Numbered from the stretch's first letter, positions 1 to 8,411 are shown. The stretch is DNA of 51,088 nucleotides from Desulfobulbaceae bacterium (GCA_011390165.1 JAABSV010000030.1:1-51088); one strand, 5' to 3'. Made by a program: numbers and translations. The notes: a model not told the origin generated them from the sequence alone.

Positions 1-941
1 TACTGTTCCCGGGCGGAGTTGAGGCTCACTCTGATACTGTCGAGGCCGGCCTCGGCAAGGAGTTGCAGCTGCCCCGGCAGGCTGGCATTGGAGTTGAGGT
101 TGATTGTCCCCAGATCGGTGTGGCTGCGGACCCGGCTGATGGTGGCGGCAAGCAGTTCCCCCTGGAGAAGTGGTTCCCCCTCACATCCCTGGCCGAAGCT
201 GACGATCGGTCTGGGAGCGGTGGTGAGGTGGGAGATGGCGATCTCGCTCAGTTCGGCAACGGTGGGGACAAAGGTAATCCGCTGCTGGGTAGAGGGGCAG
301 CAGCCGGAGGGCTGTTCGGAGATACAGCCGAGGCAGCGGGCGTTGCAGTCCGGGGAACTGGGCAGCGGTGCCTCCCAGCGGCCGAGAAAGAAGTTTCGTG
401 CCGCCGGACAGCCGTAGCCGAGACAACATTGGCCGAGATGCTGGACCAGCCGGTTGTTCTGGTGCTGCTGCAATTTCCGGCGGGTCAGGAGGTCGATCCG
501 CGCCTGGTCGAACTGGTCGGCGTCCTGGCGCTGGTCCTGGTCGCAGCGGAAGCCGGCCACCCAGAAACGCCCCTCGCCCCAGCCCACGGCAGTGTAGGCA
601 AAGAGGGGCAGGAGTGGCGCCTGCTTCAGTTCCTGGTAGGCGGCGGTCAACACCGCAGTGTGGGCCGGGGCCATGAAGGCGGCTACCGCCTGCACCCCTT
701 CCCCCTCCTGAAAGGGGTGTTCGGCAAGCAGGGCCGGTTCGTTGCCTCGGCTCTCCCAGCCCACCGGCTGTCGACCAGGAAGGGTAAAGAGTTCGCTGCC
801 GGCGGGGAGGGGGATGAGATCGGTCAGTTTGGGGCGGAGGATGCGGCCGTTGCTCATCCCGGCCATGCCCAGTTCGGGGAATTCGCTGATGGTGCCCCGG
901 CTGTCGGCGATAACCAGAAAGGGCAGCGAGCGAGGGTGCAC
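1..941 (-). CDS. Radical SAM protein, 3' end cut by window edge
   Basis: Reading the reverse strand from a GTG at 941 gives 313 open codons that run off the left edge. It carries the radical SAM iron-sulfur triad CNARCLGC (C199, C203, C206). After it come FGQGCEGEPLL, which looks like the family's glycine-rich GGEP motif, and strand-like segments INLNSNAS and IRVSLNS of a TIM barrel. About 195 residues precede the triad, a long N-terminal region with a second cysteine group (QCCLGYGC). The GTG lies one codon after the in-frame TAA of the upstream gene, so translation is probably coupled; in-frame ATG codons at residues 26 and 29 are alternative starts. The substrate is not recognisable. The radical SAM fold is seen directly; the reaction is unknown. 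Confidence 0.85.
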   Translation of the reverse strand, partial: MHPRSLPFLVIADSRGTISEFPELGMAGMSNGRILRPKLTDLIPLPAGSELFTLPGRQPVGWESRGNEPALLAEHPFQEGEGVQAVAAFMAPAHTAVLTAAYQELKQAPLLPLFAYTAVGWGEGRFWVAGFRCDQDQRQDADQFDQARIDLLTRRKLQQHQNNRLVQHLGQCCLGYGCPAARNFFLGRWEAPLPSSPDCNARCLGCISEQPSGCCPSTQQRITFVPTVAELSEIAISHLTTAPRPIVSFGQGCEGEPLLQGELLAATISRVRSHTDLGTINLNSNASLPGQLQLLAEAGLDSIRVSLNSAREQ

Positions 942-944
942 GTT

Positions 945-1367
945 TTACTCGCGGAGCACTCTGAAGACCGAATCGACGGCCAGGTAGACATCCAGATCAT
1001 CGCCAAAAACATCCTGGATTGCCGGGTGGTCAATGAGGTCCTCGACGATGTACTGGGTGAAGTAGAGGCTGACCACGTTGGGGTCCTGGGCGATGGTGCG
1101 GACCGGGGCGATTTTCATCTGCATCTCAAACTCTTCCATATAGCCAAGTTTGTTCAACTGGTTTTCAAAGGCCTCGCGGATATCGCTTACCGAGGTGGTC
1201 TCGATGACCCCCCGGTCCAGCAGGCGCTGGACAAGTTTGGCGGCAAACTCCGGCGCGTGATCCTTGGCCCGGAAGAACATCTTGCGCCGTTCCTGCTCCC
1301 GTTTGCGGTCGATGGAGCGGATTGTTTTATCGGTTGTTCTGTTTGGGCTGATCGTCACTTTGGCCAT
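945..1367 (-). CDS. Conserved-looking 140-residue protein of unknown function
   Basis: I do not recognise a family. The product is a soluble, charged 140-residue protein with no signal peptide or membrane segment. The N-terminus is rich in Arg and Lys (SIDRKREQERRK). A helical middle contains AAKLVQRLLDRGV, and the C-terminal half is acidic with several VxxL helices ending in FRVLRE. The ATG at 1367 has a GGAGA ribosome site (1373-1377) five bases upstream, which decides the start. Its stop sits immediately before the GTG of the radical SAM gene in the same frame, so the two form one operon and the small protein may serve that enzyme; this is inference from position only. Confidence 0.7.
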   Translation of the reverse strand: MAKVTISPNRTTDKTIRSIDRKREQERRKMFFRAKDHAPEFAAKLVQRLLDRGVIETTSVSDIREAFENQLNKLGYMEEFEMQMKIAPVRTIAQDPNVVSLYFTQYIVEDLIDHPAIQDVFGDDLDVYLAVDSVFRVLRE

Positions 1368-1598
1368 CAAAATCTCCGTGGAGTTGTCATCACCGTAAGG
1401 AGATGGGGGATACCGGGTGTTGGTCGGTCAATGTGAACGCTTTATAATCGGAAAAGATAAATATCTCTAGGGCAAATTTGGCCCCGGCAGGGCTTCTGTT
1501 GCCGAATCGGCAGACCGATTGAAATTCCGCCGGGCGACGGTGGGTCTCCTGGTGGCTGGTCGGTTCTTTTGCCAAAATTACCGAAAAATTGAAACTTC

Positions 1599-1626
1599 TT
1601 GACATTTGGTGCTTTTCTTGTATAAG
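1599..1626 (+). promoter_or_regulatory. Sigma-70 promoter for pal-ompH
   Basis: A TTGACA box (1599-1604) and TATAAG (1621-1626) are separated by 16 bases, in an AT-rich stretch about 100 bases before the pal start. The rest of the 1368-1733 divergent intergenic region holds no convincing gene; its open frames lack ribosome sites. The promoter is inferred from consensus match and position. Confidence 0.7.
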
Positions 1627-1733
1627 TTTAGAGGTTAAATGATTACGAGAAACAGTGTCGTCAAGGCAAGCGGATGCCTGTCGGAAATTTACGAAGTACA
1701 AATGTCAAAAGAGTATTGCTGGAGGTTATGCCG

Positions 1734-2258
1734 ATGGTAAAAAGTGTGAAGGTCCTGTTTCCCGCGCTTTTGTGTCTGAGTGTGCTCGCCTTGGCCGGTT
1801 GTGGGAAAAAACCCCAAGCCGAGGAAGCTTTGAAAGTGGAGACTCCCCCCCCCTCCCAGGAGGCGATGGGGGTGGTGGAATCCCTTGACTCAGTTCCTTT
1901 AGGGATCAGTGAGGGGAGGACCACCGAGGGGATGTTGCCGGTCTATTTTGATTTTGATAAGTCGGATATCCGCAAGGATCAGGTTCCCCGGGTTGAGGTG
2001 AATGCCGACTTTATCCGCAGTAATGCCGGCTATGACATCAGGATCGAGGGCAACTGCGACCCGCGTGGCACCAAGGAGTACAACATGGCCCTTGGCGAGC
2101 GTCGCGCCTTGAGCGCCAAGAAGTATCTGGTCGAGCTCGGGGTGAGTGAGGCCAAGTTGTCGACGGTCAGCTATGGTGCCGAGAGAATTCTTCTGCATGG
2201 CCATGATGAGCTCTCCTGGGCCCAAAATCGCCGTGCCGACTTTGTGGTTATCCAGTAA
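1734..2258 (+). CDS. pal: Peptidoglycan-associated lipoprotein Pal
   Basis: An outer-membrane lipoprotein of the Tol-Pal envelope system whose OmpA-like domain grips peptidoglycan. The 174-residue product has a signal peptide ending in a lipobox LALAGC (Cys23), a short proline-rich linker, then the OmpA domain: VYFDFDKSDIR, NCDPRGTKEYNMALGERRA, which matches the Pal signature around the diaminopimelate-binding Asp and Arg, and the closing NRRADF. GGAGG at 1721-1725 fits the ATG at 1734 (8-base gap) better than the in-frame ATG at 1728. No tol genes lie beside it; ompH follows after 52 bases, probably in the same transcript. Confidence 0.93.
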   Translation: MVKSVKVLFPALLCLSVLALAGCGKKPQAEEALKVETPPPSQEAMGVVESLDSVPLGISEGRTTEGMLPVYFDFDKSDIRKDQVPRVEVNADFIRSNAGYDIRIEGNCDPRGTKEYNMALGERRALSAKKYLVELGVSEAKLSTVSYGAERILLHGHDELSWAQNRRADFVVIQ

Positions 2259-2310
2259 TTCAGGGCCGCTGCAAAGCGACAATCCTTTGCAGCCGTGGAG
2301 AAGAAGCAAA

Positions 2311-2847
2311 ATGAGCAGACAACAGCTGTGGCTTTCCTGGCTGGTTGGTATGGTCCTGGTCCTGGCGCTGACCGCCGGGACCGCCGTTGCCGCCGAGGTG
2401 AAGATCGGCATCATGAATGTGCAACGGATAATCGTCCAGTGCGATGCCGGTAAGGCGGCCAAGGAACGCTTTGACAGCAAGATGAAAGAGATGCAGGGAA
2501 CCTTCAAGCAGGAAGAGGAGGCCTTGAAAACGTTGCAGGTGGAAATCCAGAAGAAAAGTTCCGCCTGGAGTGAAGAGACGAAGGCGGACAAGGTCCGCGA
2601 ATTCCAGAAAAGTGGCAGGGAACTCCAGGCCAAGACCGAGGATGCCAGGTTCGAAATGAAGCAGCTGCAGGATAAGGAGCTGGAACCGATCCTCAAGGCC
2701 CTGGAAGGGGTGGTAGAGCAGTTCGGCAGGGAAAACGGCTACACCGCCATCCTTGATGCCAAGAACGGGGTGGTCTTCTTTGACCCGGCCATTGATATCA
2801 GCGACCTCCTGATCAAAAAGCTCAACGAGGCGATGGCCGGCAAGTAG
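2311..2847 (+). CDS. OmpH/Skp family periplasmic chaperone
   Basis: A 178-residue secreted protein of the Skp/OmpH family, which in other bacteria holds unfolded outer-membrane proteins in the periplasm. It has a signal peptide ending GTAVAA, then the family opening VKIGIMNVQRI, a long charged helical region typical of the Skp tentacles (about residues 55-140) and a C-terminal strand region ending in a short helix. A GGAG site lies about ten bases before the ATG. It shares a transcript with pal and is followed by a strong terminator. Skp genes usually sit near bamA and lpxD; that context is absent here. The family call is firm; the exact clients are inferred. Confidence 0.87.
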   Translation: MSRQQLWLSWLVGMVLVLALTAGTAVAAEVKIGIMNVQRIIVQCDAGKAAKERFDSKMKEMQGTFKQEEEALKTLQVEIQKKSSAWSEETKADKVREFQKSGRELQAKTEDARFEMKQLQDKELEPILKALEGVVEQFGRENGYTAILDAKNGVVFFDPAIDISDLLIKKLNEAMAGK

Positions 2848-2906
2848 GGCGGCAGACTACTGCAGTTGGAAACAAACGACGGGAGAACCCCTCCCGGGCA
2901 GGCGGG

Positions 2907-2942
2907 AAAACGATGTGGCGGAGCTGGCTGCCACATCGTTTT
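2907..2942 (+). terminator. Rho-independent terminator after ompH
   Basis: A perfect 13-bp stem, AAAACGATGTGGC paired with GCCACATCGTTTT, with a ten-base loop and a T-rich tail (CTTATTT). It ends the pal-ompH transcript. Confidence 0.85.
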
Positions 2943-2982
2943 CTTATTTCTACGGTATAGCAAGGCGGTATCCGGTATTTCC

Positions 2983-3014
2983 GATATCTCCGCTATTGGA
3001 TATTTCCGCTATTA
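2983..3014. repeat. 16-bp tandem duplication
   Basis: Two adjacent copies of GATATYTCCGCTATTR with two mismatches, between the ompH terminator and yicC. Related GCGGTATC pieces lie on either side. No function is evident. Confidence 0.5.
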
Positions 3015-3163
3015 GAAATGGGCGCTATCGCCAGGTAGCGGTATCTCTTGTGTAAGGTGTCGCAGGAAAGCCATACGTCATGCGATGTCGCCTATGGCAT
3101 CTCGCCCGGCAGTCTGGCGCAGTCTCTCATTTTATACGTACAGTGGCCCTGACGGGTGGTGCG

Positions 3164-4045
3164 ATGGCAATCATGAGTATGACCGGCTTCGGCCGGGGAG
3201 AGGCAACCGGTCGGGCGCGATTCTGGATCGCCGAGGTCCGTTCGGTCAACAACCGCCATCTTGATCTGAAGATGAAACTCCCCGGTGGCTACGCGGCCTT
3301 CGAAGAGCGGATCCGTGGCCTGGTTACGGCCAGCCATGTCCGTGGCCGGGTCGATCTGACGGTGACGGTGGGGGGCGACTTTTCCGATCTGCAGGAGGTG
3401 AGTGTCAATCTGCCCCTGGCCCGGGCCTATCGTGAGGCCCTGCAGAGTCTTGCTGAAGAGTTCACCTGCGCCAACCAGTTGAGTGCGCAACTCCTTGCCG
3501 CCTACCCGGATGTTCTCAAACGTGCGCAGCGGGAGGAAGATCTGGAAGAGATCTGGCCGCTGGTGGCGGAGGCGGTAGAGGCGGCCCTGGCCGCCGGCGC
3601 GTCGATGCGGGCCCGGGAAGGGGCCGCTCTTGCCGGTGACCTCACCGCCCGGTTGGAAAATTTCGCCCTGACAGTGAGTCAGATTGAACAGGGACTTCCT
3701 CAACTGCTCAATACCCGGCAGCATACCCTGGAGGAGCGTCTGGAACGGCTGTTGGGCTCTGTCCAGCTCGACCCGGCCAGGCTGGCTCAGGAGGTGGTGC
3801 TGCTCGCTGACAAGACCGATGTCACTGAAGAGATTGTCCGACTGCGCAGCCATATTGACCAGTGCCGCCGCTTTCTCGGCGAATCGGGCGGAGTCGGTCG
3901 TAAACTCGATTTTCTGATCCAGGAATTTCTCCGCGAAGTGAACACCCTGGCTTCGAAGATCAACGATGCCGAGGTGGCCCACCTCACCGTGGAGTTGAAG
4001 AGCGAACTGGAGAAAATGCGTGAACAGGTGCAGAATATCGAATGA
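3164..4045 (+). CDS. yicC: YicC family protein (YicC-like endoribonuclease)
   Basis: A 293-residue cytosolic protein with the YicC N-terminal signature MSMTGFGRGE and EVRSVNNRHLD, and the C-terminal DUF1732 region containing DVTEEIVRLRSHIDQ and GRKLDFLIQEFLREVNT. E. coli YicC has been linked to RNA cleavage and small-RNA turnover; the role in this organism is inferred. The ATG at 3164 is preferred because the family signature starts almost at once; an ATG at 3173 is the alternative. It is followed 37 bases later by a DUF370 gene and then gmk, an arrangement (yicC-DUF370-gmk) common in many bacteria. Confidence 0.92.
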   Translation: MAIMSMTGFGRGEATGRARFWIAEVRSVNNRHLDLKMKLPGGYAAFEERIRGLVTASHVRGRVDLTVTVGGDFSDLQEVSVNLPLARAYREALQSLAEEFTCANQLSAQLLAAYPDVLKRAQREEDLEEIWPLVAEAVEAALAAGASMRAREGAALAGDLTARLENFALTVSQIEQGLPQLLNTRQHTLEERLERLLGSVQLDPARLAQEVVLLADKTDVTEEIVRLRSHIDQCRRFLGESGGVGRKLDFLIQEFLREVNTLASKINDAEVAHLTVELKSELEKMREQVQNIE

Positions 4046-4082
4046 GTCTTGTCTGTTGAGTTATGAATAGGAGTGTTCGGGC

Positions 4083-4382
4083 ATGCAACTGTTGAATATC
4101 GGTTTCGGCAATACGGTGATGGTGGAGAGGGTTGTCGCAGTCGTCAACACCGGCTCGTCACCAGCGCGCAAATTGAAAGAGAACGCCAAGAATGAGGGGC
4201 GGTTGATCGATGTCACCGAAGGGCGGCGGACCCGGTCGATCGTCATTCTCGACTCCAACCACGTGATCCTCTCCTCGGTCCAGTCGGATACCATCAGCCA
4301 GCGGTTGCAGGCCCTCAACCCGGCAACACAGCTGGCCGAACTTGCCCTGACGGAGCGGGGGGGGACCTTGAAAACGGTATGA
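4083..4382 (+). CDS. DUF370 / RemA-like DNA-binding protein
   Basis: A 99-residue member of the DUF370 (RemA) family. In Bacillus subtilis RemA is a DNA-binding activator of biofilm-matrix genes; the role in proteobacteria is not established. Family features seen are the opening [19 protein letters not shown], the basic [20 protein letters not shown] and the [17 protein letters not shown] strand. AGGAG lies upstream at about 4069. The end overlaps the gmk start (ATGA), so the two are translationally coupled. The matrix link is interesting because a candidate extracellular fibre locus lies 20 kb away, but no direct connection is visible. Confidence 0.88.
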   Translation: MQLLNIGFGNTVMVERVVAVVNTGSSPARKLKENAKNEGRLIDVTEGRRTRSIVILDSNHVILSSVQSDTISQRLQALNPATQLAELALTERGGTLKTV

Positions 4383-4990
4383 ATAGCGGCAGATTGTTTG
4401 TTATATCGGCTCCTTCCGGGGCAGGCAAGACCACCCTGCTGAAAAAGGTGATGGGCCGCCTTGACGGGGTGGTCTTCTCGGTTTCACATACCACCCGCCC
4501 GGCCAGGCCTGGTGAGCGCGACGGGGTGGACTACCATTTCGTCACCCCGGAATGCTTTGCCGCCATGATCGATGAGGGGCTCTTCCTTGAACACGCCAGG
4601 GTCCATGACGATCTGTACGGCACCAGCCGGGAGGCCATTGTCAGCCAGCTCGCCCGGGGGCTCGATGTGGTCCTCGACATCGATGTCCAGGGGGCGGCGA
4701 TTCTCCGCCGGGCTGTCGACCTGCCGGCCAGCCATATTTTCATCGCCCCGCCCAATCTCACCGAACTCGAGCGCCGCCTGCGCGGCCGGGGGACGGAAAG
4801 CGAAGAGCGGCTGGCTCGCCGCCTGCATAATGCCCGCACCGAGTTGGCCGCCGCCGCCGCTTACGACTATCTGCTGGTCAACGACAGGCTGGAGGGCGCC
4901 GCTGAAACCCTCTTGGCTATCTTTATCGCCGAACGGGCGCGGGGACATCGCCATCCATCCGGTGCCCCCATTCATCTGGAGGAGCGCTGA
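4379..4990 (+). CDS. gmk: Guanylate kinase
   Basis: Phosphorylates GMP to GDP with ATP in the cytosol. The 203-residue product is of normal length. It shows the P-loop [12 protein letters not shown] (residues 9-20), the GMP-binding [19 protein letters not shown], and the DIDVQGA motif around residue 100. The start overlaps the end of the DUF370 gene and the stop overlaps the start of rlmB (TGATG), so this is a tightly coupled operon. Confidence 0.95.
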   Translation: MNSGRLFVISAPSGAGKTTLLKKVMGRLDGVVFSVSHTTRPARPGERDGVDYHFVTPECFAAMIDEGLFLEHARVHDDLYGTSREAIVSQLARGLDVVLDIDVQGAAILRRAVDLPASHIFIAPPNLTELERRLRGRGTESEERLARRLHNARTELAAAAAYDYLLVNDRLEGAAETLLAIFIAERARGHRHPSGAPIHLEER

Positions 4991-5868
4991 TGGCCGAAGG
5001 GGCGGGAGGAAAGGGACGAACGACGGAACGGCGTATCCGCCTCAGTGACGACCTCCTCTGGGGGGTCCATCCGGTGTGGGAAAGCCTGCAGAGGGAACCG
5101 GCCCGGTTCGTCGAGATCACCCTGCAGCGGGACAAACGGGGCGGCCGGGTAGCCGAGATCATCACCATGGCCAGGGCCGCCGGGATCAAACTGCACCTTG
5201 TCGATGACCTGCGCTGCACTGGAGAGGGGGCCGGTCAGATTCGCCATCAGGGAGTTGTCGCCCGCCTCAGTGAGCGGCCGCTGGTCGACTTTGCCCTCTT
5301 TCTTGACCGGCTGCGTCAACGCCTGGAAGGGGGTGAACTGGTTCGTCTGGTGGCCTGCGACTCCCTGCAGGATCCGCACAACCTTGGCGCCATCATCCGT
5401 TCGGCCCTGGCTGCCGGTGCCGCTGGCATGCTGGTGACTCGGGAACGTTCCGCCCCCCTGGGGGGGACCGCCGCCAAGGCCTCGGCGGGGGCCATCGCCC
5501 ACCTTGATATCTGTCAGGTGGGCAATCTGGTCGAGGCCTTGAAGGCGCTGAAAAAAATTGGTTTCTGGGTCTTTGGGGCGGTGAAGGAGAGCGCGGCCCA
5601 AAATCTCTATGATACCGACCTGGCCATCCCAGCCTGTCTTGTCATCGGTGGCGAAGGCCCTGGCCTCCGGCCGCTGGTGAAACGGCAGTGTGACCTCCTT
5701 CTCTCCATCCCCATGGCCGGCGGGCTGGACTCTCTGAACAGCTCGGTGGCGGCGGCGGTGATCCTCTTCGAGGCACGGCGGCAGGCTCTTGCTGCCACAG
5801 CTACAGCCGCACCGGAGACTAGCCGAGCTGCTGGTTATTCATCTTCTCCCAGAGGTTCTTCCAACTGA
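4990..5868 (+). CDS. rlmB: 23S rRNA 2'-O-methyltransferase RlmB/TrmH family
   Basis: A SPOUT-class RNA ribose methyltransferase using S-adenosylmethionine; RlmB methylates G2251 of 23S rRNA in E. coli. The 292-residue protein has an N-terminal RNA-substrate-binding domain (about 20-95, including RHQGVVAR) and a SPOUT domain with DPHNLGAIIRSA, VIGGEGPGL and IPMAGGLDSLNSSVA, the three motifs forming the knotted cofactor site. The last 15 residues (Ser/Gly/Arg-rich) have no counterpart in the family; they are read through DNA that on the other strand encodes a helix-turn-helix remnant, which suggests the natural stop was lost by a rearrangement. Confidence 0.9.
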   Translation: MAEGAGGKGRTTERRIRLSDDLLWGVHPVWESLQREPARFVEITLQRDKRGGRVAEIITMARAAGIKLHLVDDLRCTGEGAGQIRHQGVVARLSERPLVDFALFLDRLRQRLEGGELVRLVACDSLQDPHNLGAIIRSALAAGAAGMLVTRERSAPLGGTAAKASAGAIAHLDICQVGNLVEALKALKKIGFWVFGAVKESAAQNLYDTDLAIPACLVIGGEGPGLRPLVKRQCDLLLSIPMAGGLDSLNSSVAAAVILFEARRQALAATATAAPETSRAAGYSSSPRGSSN

Positions 5869-5977
5869 TACCAAGGAGTTCGGCGGCGGCGCTATGGTTG
5901 TCGCCAGCCATGTCCAACTCGTCGCGGAATGGCCCGGCAACTAGGGGTTGTGGAGGCTTGGTCGGGAAGCTGGCCAT
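5819..5977 (-). pseudogene. Fis-type HTH remnant of a sigma-54 regulator
   Basis: The reverse strand ends in a frame reading FRDELDMAGDNHSAAAELLG then ISWKNLWEKMNNQQLG and a TAG at 5819-5821. This matches the C-terminal Fis-like helix-turn-helix of NtrC-type activators (pattern xGNxxxAAxLLGIxxxxLxxKM). Upstream the frame is proline-rich filler and hits a stop at 6017, so the AAA+ and receiver domains are missing. A 52-residue reading frame from ATG 5977 exists but has no good ribosome site. It lies downstream of nrfHA, where a regulator gene would be plausible, and overlaps the last 50 bases of rlmB in antisense. I judge it a decayed fragment; a small functional HTH protein cannot be excluded. 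Confidence 0.6.
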
Positions 5978-6123
5978 CGCCTGGTGAGACGGTTGATCCG
6001 GTGGACAATGAGGGTCTCAAATGGCAGAGCCCTTGGCCGCGTCCTTGTCCGGAAAGGGCGCTGCCGGGCCGGTGAATGGACAGTTGCCCAATTCCGGCCC
6101 GGCAGTCATAGCATCGTCGTGGC

Positions 6124-7635
6124 CTATTTGTTTTTGTACGAGGAGTAGTCGCTCATCCCCTTTCTGGCATCCGGGTGGAGACGCCCCTCCTTCAGGGCGG
6201 TTTCTTCCCACTCTTTGACCAGGGTGGCCTTAAAGGTCATCTTTTCATTGACCAGATCGGCTAAGGGGACTCCGGCCAGTTGTTGCGCCTTCTCCTTGCT
6301 CGAAAAATCAGGTGCCTCGTAGCCAAAAATACCATGGCCGGCAAGGACGGCGACCAGCTTCAACCTCGCCTGCAGGGCCCTTTCGTTGGCGACGCTCAAC
6401 AGTCGCAAGGTTTCTTCCGGGGCATGGTAGAAGGAGCCGTGGCTGGCAATGGCGTAGTCCCACAACCACTGGCCGGAGCGAATGAGTTGCAGGACCTCTT
6501 CCATCTCCGCTTCACCGGCGCCACTTTCCCAAGCCTTGCCGGCCTCGAGATGGGCCTTGCCAAGGTTGTCCATGGCCAGTTTTTCCAGTTGCTCCTTACG
6601 GGCGAACTTCTGTTTGACCACCGTTTTGAACTCCTCTTCACTCTCCCGGTGGCAGGTGAGACAGGTGACGGCGATGTTATCAAGAGGATTGCCGACATTG
6701 TGGTCGGAATATTTCACCGCCCCTTCCCGCCTGTAGGGCATATGGCAGTCGGCACAGGCAACGCCGCGTCTGGCGTGGATACCGGTTTTGTACAGCTCGT
6801 AGCCGGGGTGCTGCGCCTTCAGCATCGGTGTCTTGCTGATTTTATGGGTCCAGTCGGAGAAGCCGTAACCGTCGTAATAGACTTCCATCTCTTCACCACT
6901 CAGCCCCTCGGCCCAGGGCAGGGTGACAACCTTGGCGTTTTTCGCCTGGCCGGCGGCATCGGTATAGTCGGTCGGCTTGAAGTAGTACTCCACATGGCAT
7001 TGGGCGCAGACCAGCGAACGCATCTCCTGGTGGGTGATATCCGCCAGTTTGGTGCCGCTGGCCTCGAGGCCGCGGAGGAGATGCGGGCGGGTGATTTTCA
7101 GGGTGGCGGTCTTGCTGTCATGGCAGTCGGCACAGCCGATGCTGTTGACGATCTGGTCGCCCAGTCGGGCCCAGGAACCGGTGAAAAACTCGTTTTCCCC
7201 CTCCTCTGCCATCACCCGCGGCACATCGGGAGATTTGCAGGTCCAGCAGGCAGTGGGCATCGGGCCGGTATCGGGTCCGGTCGGGGCGCCGGTGCGCAGG
7301 GTGTTGATATTGTCCTGCAGGGCGTAGTAGTGACCACGCGGGGCATTGTAGTCCTTGGCAAAGCCATATCCGGCCCAGAGTATGGCCAATTGCGGTTTTT
7401 TCGCCAGCATATCGTCGATGGTGTCGCTGTTTTTGGTCTTTTTCCAGGAGTCGTACTGGCGGGGAAAATAGCGGGCCCACTCTTCATTTTTACTTTCAAA
7501 CCCGGTTTCCTTTACCACCGGGCTGGTGTTGATGGCCTCCTTCTCGGCCTGTTTACCGCTGATTGATCCGGCCATCAACGCCATTGCCGCAATTGCCACC
7601 AATGAGCCAGCCAAAACTATTGAGTACGTTTTCAC
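6124..7635 (-). CDS. nrfA: Cytochrome c nitrite reductase, catalytic subunit
   Basis: A periplasmic pentaheme enzyme reducing nitrite to ammonium with six electrons. The 503-residue protein has an N-terminal signal/anchor segment and five haem sites in the NrfA order: the catalytic CWTCK (130-134, lysine-ligated), then CADCH (168), CAQCH (210), CADCH (294) and CLTCH (325). The CHVEYYFKP segment after the third haem carries the conserved tyrosine and calcium-site region. It lies 12 bases after nrfH, its quinol-oxidising partner. Nothing in the sequence looks damaged. Confidence 0.97.
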   Translation of the reverse strand: MKTYSIVLAGSLVAIAAMALMAGSISGKQAEKEAINTSPVVKETGFESKNEEWARYFPRQYDSWKKTKNSDTIDDMLAKKPQLAILWAGYGFAKDYNAPRGHYYALQDNINTLRTGAPTGPDTGPMPTACWTCKSPDVPRVMAEEGENEFFTGSWARLGDQIVNSIGCADCHDSKTATLKITRPHLLRGLEASGTKLADITHQEMRSLVCAQCHVEYYFKPTDYTDAAGQAKNAKVVTLPWAEGLSGEEMEVYYDGYGFSDWTHKISKTPMLKAQHPGYELYKTGIHARRGVACADCHMPYRREGAVKYSDHNVGNPLDNIAVTCLTCHRESEEEFKTVVKQKFARKEQLEKLAMDNLGKAHLEAGKAWESGAGEAEMEEVLQLIRSGQWLWDYAIASHGSFYHAPEETLRLLSVANERALQARLKLVAVLAGHGIFGYEAPDFSSKEKAQQLAGVPLADLVNEKMTFKATLVKEWEETALKEGRLHPDARKGMSDYSSYKNK

Positions 7636-7647
7636 TCTTGCCTCCCT

Positions 7648-8178
7648 TTAATAAATTTCTCGCACACCAAGGTTGTAAGGAGTTGACGACAGGCTTCTGA
7701 CTTTTCCGTGCGGGACATCCCTGTGGCAGTCCCAGCATTTTCTTTCTGTCTGTGGGGTGTTGGTAAAATCATGATAGCGATCCTGGTTATTTATCAGGGT
7801 CGCGGTCAATGTGGCATGGCAGCCGATGCAGTTTTTCTGTACGCGGCTTGCAGCGTTGTCACTGATGGCAATGTTCTGGGCGAAGGTATTGGCGGTGAAG
7901 GCGAAGGCGTGGTTCCAGCCATCGCGGGTCTTGGCGGTGTATTTGTCGATCAGACTGTTCTGGGGGAGGTGGCAGTCGACACAGGTGGCCCGCTGGGCGT
8001 GTGAACTGTGCTGCCAGGTGGCATACTGAGTGTGCATGACATGGCAGTTGATACAGGCTTTCGGGTCGGTGGAGAGGTAGGAAAGGGCCTTTGACTTGTC
8101 AACAAGGTAGCCAAACATGACCAGAGCAACGACCAGAGCGGTGAGCGCACTCAGTTTCACTATTTTGCCTGTCTGCAT
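7648..8178 (-). CDS. nrfH: NrfH tetraheme quinol dehydrogenase subunit
   Basis: A membrane-anchored NapC/NirT-family cytochrome that takes electrons from menaquinol and passes them to NrfA. The 176-residue product starts at ATG 8178 with one N-terminal membrane helix (about residues 8-25), followed by four haem sites CINCH, CVDCH, CIGCH and CWDCH. The first is followed by VM (CxxCHxM), the arrangement in which the methionine ligates haem 1 in NrfH. An in-frame extension upstream to 8385 lacks sense as a signal sequence and was excluded. It forms an operon with nrfA. Confidence 0.94.
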   Translation of the reverse strand: MQTGKIVKLSALTALVVALVMFGYLVDKSKALSYLSTDPKACINCHVMHTQYATWQHSSHAQRATCVDCHLPQNSLIDKYTAKTRDGWNHAFAFTANTFAQNIAISDNAASRVQKNCIGCHATLTATLINNQDRYHDFTNTPQTERKCWDCHRDVPHGKVRSLSSTPYNLGVREIY

Positions 8179-8279
8179 AATTTGCGTCCTGTTGTTTTTG
8201 TAAGAAAATACGCTGGTATCCAGGGTGTTCGGTTCTGCTGGGGGGGAACTCTCTGCGGCCGGACGATTTTCACACTTTA

Positions 8280-8309
8280 GGTATAGCACCTTGCACGCCA
8301 CTCTGGCAA
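8280..8309 (-). promoter_or_regulatory. Candidate promoter for nrfHA
   Basis: On the minus strand TTGCCA (8304-8309) and TATACC (8280-8285) are 18 bases apart, about 100 bases before the nrfH start. A fair sigma-70 match; sigma-54 boxes were looked for and not found in a convincing form. Confidence 0.45.
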
Positions 8310-8377
8310 AGATATTTTTTAGCTGCAGATAGAGACGATTACCAATTTCCGCTGTTACCGTTTGGGAATGAGGGAGG

Positions 8378-8411
8378 GGTTGCAATGTTGCCGTTTAGTA
8401 ACATTGCAACC
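8378..8411. promoter_or_regulatory. Perfect 12-bp inverted repeat upstream of nrfH
   Basis: GGTTGCAATGTT and AACATTGCAACC are separated by ten bases, with the dyad centred about 216 bases before nrfH. It could be a regulator-binding site or a hairpin. It does not match the TTGAT-N4-ATCAA (FNR/DNR) or TTGTGA-N6-TCACAA patterns. Confidence 0.6.

Noticed and set aside
63..1436. Long plus-strand open frame of 457 codons
   Set aside because: It lies opposite the radical SAM and 945-1367 genes, has no recognisable domain, and its composition is the usual shadow of GC-rich coding DNA.
6280..7566. 428-codon plus-strand open frame opposite nrfA
   Set aside because: nrfA is unambiguous on the other strand with five haem sites; this is its shadow.
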